Positions 59,892 through 64,000 of a stretch of DNA of 64,000 nt are shown here, in pieces. Origin of the DNA: Flectobacillus roseus (lineage in GTDB: Bacteria > Bacteroidota > Bacteroidia > Cytophagales > Spirosomataceae); assembly GCF_030056665.1 (NCBI RefSeq), contig NZ_JASHIG010000032.1, one strand, 5' to 3'. Both the position numbers and the translations under genes were made by a program. Numbering within the stretch: the stretch's first letter is position 1; every line of letters begins with the position of its first letter. The notes under the pieces are model-generated. The model saw only the letters and a list, made by a program, of their open reading frames with translations, searched no databases and was not told where the DNA came from.

Positions 59892-60748
59892 AAAAAATTC
59901 GTGTAGGTGATATTTGGTCGGGTAAAATTCCCGAAAATTTTGAAGAGTGTAGCTTTTTCCAAAAGGAGCTGGCACTTACGGCAAAGCATTATTTGAATAA
60001 TCCCGAGATATCGTTAGAAACTTACAACGATATCCGGAAAGATATCACATTGGTGCTTAGTCGAATACCCAATAAGGCATTCAAGCTGCTTATAACCGAA
60101 CAGCGACTTGCCTTATATCGCTTGAGTGACTGGGTGAAATTCTTTGAAGTTACCAAGAAGCCTTTCGAATATTTCAAAGTAGATGATGTGAAGTACTATT
60201 TGCCAGGGGAGCGATTTTCAAACACGAGTGCTATCGAGTACGCTATGTCATTACTCCACTATGCTCATTTCACCAATCATTCCCGTTTTGATTCTGCTTT
60301 TAGTCTAGTGGCGACCCTTTGCCGTCCAGAGCGAAAAGACTTATTGGAGTTCCGGAACTCCACGAAATGGAATGGTGATGTAAGAGAGGAGTATAATACT
60401 ATCCTTGCCGACGAGCGTGCGGCCGTTTTCAAGGAAAAGTTAAGTTTTGGGGTAGTAGCTGGCATACAAGAATATTACAGCAATATGCTCAAAGGCTTCA
60501 TGGACCGATACGGTTCCCTGTTTGAAGAGGCTGAAGGAATAAAGCCTCTTTTTTCTACAGGCGAAGGATGCTTTGTTATGTTGGAAGATGTTGCTGAAAA
60601 TGGCGTTCATGGCAATTTAAACTCAGTTTTTGCAACGCCTATCGAAACTATCTATATGTATCTGAAGCATAAGAAAGTAAAGGCGGAAAAAGAGGAAGAA
60701 GAGATGCTAAAGGCGCAGGAGGAATGGCGTCGAAAATTTGAAACTTAA
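59888..60748 (+). CDS. Phage protein, unknown (GTG start)
   Basis: Not recognised. The GTG at 59888 overlaps the stop of gene C (GTGA) and gives 286 residues starting VKKIRVGDIWSGKIP. An ATG at 59843 is in frame but lies inside gene C. The protein is helical and soluble, ending in a charged helix. It ends 15 bp before the Tad2-like gene. Confidence 0.6.
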   Translation: MKKIRVGDIWSGKIPENFEECSFFQKELALTAKHYLNNPEISLETYNDIRKDITLVLSRIPNKAFKLLITEQRLALYRLSDWVKFFEVTKKPFEYFKVDDVKYYLPGERFSNTSAIEYAMSLLHYAHFTNHSRFDSAFSLVATLCRPERKDLLEFRNSTKWNGDVREEYNTILADERAAVFKEKLSFGVVAGIQEYYSNMLKGFMDRYGSLFEEAEGIKPLFSTGEGCFVMLEDVAENGVHGNLNSVFATPIETIYMYLKHKKVKAEKEEEEMLKAQEEWRRKFET

Positions 60749-60762
60749 ACCATTACTTTATT

Positions 60763-61068
60763 ATGAATTTTTCACTAGCAATTGCAGCACTTAACTTAGG
60801 TAAGAAAGTGCAAAGAAAAGGTTGGAACGGCAAAGGTATGTTCATTTTCAAAACTGAAGGTAGAGAAATTGAGCTTGAGCAATTTGGCAAGTTCAAAAAT
60901 GGCAACTCAGAAGCCATCGAAAAGGCTAGAGAAATTGGAACCCACAAAGGGGATATCGTCAAAATCAATGCTCATATTGATATGCTATGTGCCGATGGCT
61001 CTATTACGGTTGGATGGGCGCCATCACAAACTGATATGTTAGCAGACGATTGGCAAGAATTGAGTTAA
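60763..61068 (+). CDS. tad2: Tad2-like anti-Thoeris protein (DUF2829)
   Basis: The 101 residues match DUF2829, the Tad2 family of phage proteins that sequester cyclic nucleotide signals (gcADPR) of the Thoeris defence. Some members also bind CBASS signals. The motifs are clear: an N-terminal helix with WNGKGMFIF (21-29), and the C-terminal GWAPSQTDMLADDW (84-97). An insert of about 50 residues between them is normal for the family. It lies between lysis and tail genes and ends with its own terminator. Confidence 0.85.
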   Translation: MNFSLAIAALNLGKKVQRKGWNGKGMFIFKTEGREIELEQFGKFKNGNSEAIEKAREIGTHKGDIVKINAHIDMLCADGSITVGWAPSQTDMLADDWQELS

Positions 61069-61089
61069 TATCCTCTAAATCTATTCCCT

Positions 61090-61126
61090 AAAAACCTCTT
61101 GTACTGTATGTATAAGGGGTTTTTGT
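61090..61126 (+). terminator. Terminator after the Tad2-like gene
   Basis: Stem AAAACCTCTT/AAGGGGTTTT (with a G-U pair), then T-rich. It marks the Tad2-like gene as the end of a transcript. Confidence 0.7.
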
Positions 61127-61215
61127 TCTTCATAGATCTTCCTATTTTTCATTCTAAATAAGTCCAAATAATCCTATTTCTCAATATGTAATTTCATCAA
61201 AAAACAGCTACGAAG

Positions 61216-61683
61216 ATGAATTACATATTTTCAGATTTAGAAAGTACTTCTAATTACCTTGAGCAATTTGCCCAAAATCACGTCGATGCCCCTTACTTCG
61301 TTTTCGGCACTGAAGAAGATGTCATGCAAGCCTCTACTCAAGAGGATTTTCATTATCCTTGTTTGTGGCTTGACCTGCCTCATATCTTAACCGAGAATAA
61401 CGATATGTCAAACCTGATGGAGAATTACCGTTTCTCTGTTACCTGCATGTATTCAGGTCAATTGGACAACAAACTTACCCGTATTCAGGCATATCAAAAG
61501 GCAGTTCGCCTACTCCAAAACCTTCAAAATAAACTCAAGGAGGATAACCGAAAAGGATTGCTTGTCTGCGAGCTGACAGGTATGCAAAAGGTCCCGCTTA
61601 ACCCCTTTCTTTTCAACTCAAGCCACTATGGTTATATCCTCAATTTTGAGGCATCTTTTCACGCTAATAATGTTTTGAACTAA
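61216..61683 (+). CDS. Phage tail-completion-like protein
   Basis: Not recognised. The 155 residues form a mixed fold (YFVFGTEEDVMQASTQEDFH near the start). The stop overlaps the start of the next gene (TAATG). Location before a large tail protein suggests a tail-completion or tail-terminator role; this is inference. Confidence 0.5.
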   Translation: MNYIFSDLESTSNYLEQFAQNHVDAPYFVFGTEEDVMQASTQEDFHYPCLWLDLPHILTENNDMSNLMENYRFSVTCMYSGQLDNKLTRIQAYQKAVRLLQNLQNKLKEDNRKGLLVCELTGMQKVPLNPFLFNSSHYGYILNFEASFHANNVLN

Positions 61684-63758
61684 TGGAGATTTTATCTGAC
61701 TCGACGTTTGAGCCTATGTGCCTTAGTCGAAATCCAATAGAAATTAATGTTGAAGCATTTGACCCCGATGCAGAAACTAGAGCTGGCATACGATACTATC
61801 TTGACTTATATATGCCAAGCTATTATCAGTCGAACGAATATGAGAAGAAAAGTACATTAGAAGCTTCAGAGCAACCGCCCTATATGGTTTCTTCTTCACG
61901 GATATTTCCTGGTGCAAACTTTTCTATCGAGGAGCTGATAGATTCCTACCTACTTGTTAAGCCACCATCATTTGGACAAACAAAAATTTCTGTTTGCCCT
62001 GAAGCAACCGTAAGTTTTTATACAAAATGGAAGGCTAAGCAAGGAGCACAAGAGGAAACGGGCACTAACCCAATGCTATGGGCACTTAAGGCAGGTATTC
62101 AGGAAGAGTACTTTGCTGACTGGAAAGATTCATTTTTTACTGAATACATTGGAAAAAATAGATCGTTTTTGACGTTTGAGCCAAAAACTAAACGAGTTCG
62201 TACAGACCAACCAACATATTTGTACTGGTTGTCTAACATGTCTCCAACACCTCAAAAAATTACCTTGAGAGTTCTAGTTGCCTATAGTGATGGCACAAAA
62301 GAATATTTCAATAAGGCTAACCTTTCTGGTATAATGGCTTACACAGTGTACTGTATTCCAGTTGGTGCAACTGAGTTGGGTTTAGGTGAGCTCGAAAAGG
62401 AGGTTGAATCTTATCAGGTTTGGTTAATTAACGAAAACAATGAACGCCTTACCGAAATAAGAGAATACATAATAGATTATTGTTATGCTCGAAATGTAAG
62501 GTACGTATTGTATCAAAATAGCCTTGGGGGATTTGATACGCTTTGCATGACAGGACAAACAACGGAAAATGTTAAGGTTGAACGACAGCTATTTGAGCGC
62601 GAACAGCCATTTGGCTATTCAGCAACTTTTTCTGAACGTATTATCAACACGATTGTAGGCAGAAGAGAGCTTATTGTTAACAGTGGTTGGATTGAAAAAG
62701 ATAAGCTTTGGCAGTACCATGATCTAATGTACACAAAATACATTATGCTTGTGACAGATAGGGAGTACATACCCCTAGTAATCACAAATGATGTAATAAT
62801 CAAAAACCTTGACGACGATAATTTAACCTCAAGGGAAATCTCTTTTGAGTATTCAAATCGTGAAGAGAGTGTAACACCATTGCCTCCAGCTCCAGCAAAG
62901 GTAGAACGGCCAACAAGCTGGCGACCTTATATTTTTGGTAATTGTGTTCTCGATGCAAGTGGTCGCCGAGCAGGTCTTCAAATCGTTAATGTAATAGTAA
63001 AATATTATATTGATGATGGTACAAATGTTAAGCCTCTCGAAATCAAACCTAATACACCCGATACAGATGGATATATCCCGCCTGTGCCTACGAGTGCCTG
63101 TTCATTAGGCACAACGCCTTATTTATCATCGGCAATTAACCGAGTTGGCTCATTCACTCGGAATAATTGTCCAAACGGGCAGACAGGCTCAAAAGCGATT
63201 GTAAAGGTAGCAGCACAAGCCTACGGCTCGGAGCTGTCGCAAGCCGATGCAGATGCAAAAGCTGAAGCAGCTTGGAGAAGACTCAATACCCAAGACTACG
63301 CTAATAATCCCATCAATGGTGCTACCTGTTCAATTGCTCCAGAGCTGTATGCTATTGCTGGAGGAGTGCCCGCAGGTAGTTTCAATTATCGTTGGTTCGA
63401 TAAGTCTGGAGGAGACTCGGGCGGACAGCTCTACGGAGGACCAGGCGCTTATGGAACTGGAGCTGATGTAGTCTATGGCGTTGGTTGGGCTATTCAGTCC
63501 AATACAAACCCTGCATCTGTCAAGTATCCGCAGGGTTCAAATGATTGTATTTTGCCATGCGATAGTGGTGGCTTTGATTATCGCATGACTATGGGTGGTA
63601 ACCTACTCCAAAAAACTATTAAGCTTTATTATAACGGTGAGCTAAAAGTTACTCGAGTAGTTACACCAGCGGAGTTTCAAGCAAATAATTATTATGTCAC
63701 TGTCACGTTCCCGACGCCAATACCATCAGGGGCAACGGTTTATCTATCGGTAGAATAG
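61683..63758 (+). CDS. Large tail or baseplate protein with a DUF5977 domain
   Basis: The 691 residues show a long beta-rich N-terminal part and a DUF5977-type segment at about 475-545, with FTRNNCPNGQTG and LSQADADAKAEAAW, ending TC. DUF5977 occurs in Bacteroidota surface and phage proteins. The C-terminal Gly/Ser-rich beta region may contact the cell surface. It probably belongs to the tail tip or baseplate. Confidence 0.6.
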   Translation: MEILSDSTFEPMCLSRNPIEINVEAFDPDAETRAGIRYYLDLYMPSYYQSNEYEKKSTLEASEQPPYMVSSSRIFPGANFSIEELIDSYLLVKPPSFGQTKISVCPEATVSFYTKWKAKQGAQEETGTNPMLWALKAGIQEEYFADWKDSFFTEYIGKNRSFLTFEPKTKRVRTDQPTYLYWLSNMSPTPQKITLRVLVAYSDGTKEYFNKANLSGIMAYTVYCIPVGATELGLGELEKEVESYQVWLINENNERLTEIREYIIDYCYARNVRYVLYQNSLGGFDTLCMTGQTTENVKVERQLFEREQPFGYSATFSERIINTIVGRRELIVNSGWIEKDKLWQYHDLMYTKYIMLVTDREYIPLVITNDVIIKNLDDDNLTSREISFEYSNREESVTPLPPAPAKVERPTSWRPYIFGNCVLDASGRRAGLQIVNVIVKYYIDDGTNVKPLEIKPNTPDTDGYIPPVPTSACSLGTTPYLSSAINRVGSFTRNNCPNGQTGSKAIVKVAAQAYGSELSQADADAKAEAAWRRLNTQDYANNPINGATCSIAPELYAIAGGVPAGSFNYRWFDKSGGDSGGQLYGGPGAYGTGADVVYGVGWAIQSNTNPASVKYPQGSNDCILPCDSGGFDYRMTMGGNLLQKTIKLYYNGELKVTRVVTPAEFQANNYYVTVTFPTPIPSGATVYLSVE

Positions 63759-63759
63759 T

Positions 63760-64000
63760 ATGAATTACGATGCAGAACTAGAAAAAATGATGGCTGAAAT
63801 CATGCAAGAAGCTGAAAAGAATTTTCAGGATGCCATCGAGCGGAAAAGGTTAGTGTTGACCGATGAACTGAAAAACTCATTTCAGCGCTTTGTCGTCAAA
63901 AAAGCTACAGGAATTGCGGGCGAAATTGTTTTCGATGGGTATGGGCGCTATAAGGATATGAAAGTATTGAGCTATAATATGCACATGCCACCGACAGATG
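63760..64000 (+). CDS. Phage protein cut by the window edge
   Basis: Partial frame of 80 codons (MNYDAELEKMMAEIMQEAEK at the start) that continues beyond the window. The visible part is helical and charged, with a conserved-looking middle (VKKATGIAGEIVFDGYGRYKDM). It may be a tail or minor head protein such as an HK97 gp10-like protein. Confidence 0.45.
   Translation, partial: MNYDAELEKMMAEIMQEAEKNFQDAIERKRLVLTDELKNSFQRFVVKKATGIAGEIVFDGYGRYKDMKVLSYNMHMPPTD

Overview
The window is AT-rich chromosomal DNA from a member of the Bacteroidota, most likely an aerobic, Cytophagales-type bacterium. The evidence is the alternative complex III (Act) respiratory operon fused to an aa3-type oxidase cluster, the tuf/tRNA/secE/nusG arrangement, an ECF sigma unit ending in an outer-membrane barrel protein, and promoters of the Bacteroidota form TTG-N19/20-TAnnTTTG. 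Genus is not resolved.

Positions 1-26516 are host core DNA, almost all on the minus strand. Read in the direction of transcription there is first the respiratory operon actABCDEF-coxB-coxA-ctaA-ctaB-coxC1-coxC2-coxD-sco-DUF420-small Cys protein (25298 down to 8042). It encodes a quinol:cytochrome c oxidoreductase, the terminal oxidase, haem A synthesis and copper delivery. Many gaps in this operon hold a different perfect hairpin. murI (plus strand) and an ECF sigma/anti-sigma/barrel operon follow (7.2-4.3 kb), then tRNA-Tyr, -Gly, -Thr, tuf, tRNA-Trp, secE, nusG and mscS.

From 25299 to 26642 there is no gene: the act promoter, a 355-bp imperfect palindrome, and a 20-nt tRNA 3' end (with encoded CCA) followed by a terminator. 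I read that fragment as the left attachment site of a prophage that fills the rest of the window and runs off the right edge.

The prophage (about 26.5-64 kb) starts with minus-strand cargo (an AlbA_2/HATPase_c_4 protein with ten 30-bp repeats, and a secreted protein) and an XRE repressor, divergent across an operator-like palindrome cluster from a long plus-strand transcription unit. That unit carries early DNA-binding genes, two copies of a structured RNA-like module, a tRNA-Phe and a replication-like winged-helix protein. It continues with many small unknown genes, a collagen-like tail fibre, an S49 prohead protease and capsid module, then a second structured RNA candidate. Next are a ParB-like gene overlapping a DNA-base glycosyltransferase (TAGT type), a methylase-like protein, an orphan RarA/MgsA C-terminal domain, terminase, portal, and a lysis cassette with genes in three overlapping frames. 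It ends with a Tad2 (DUF2829) anti-defence homologue and tail genes. No integrase is visible; it would lie beyond the right edge.

Most likely to be new: the duplicated 64-nt RNA core at 30.9/31.2 kb, the switch-like RNA at 45.9 kb, the three-frame lysis locus, and the repeat-bearing AlbA protein at the prophage edge.
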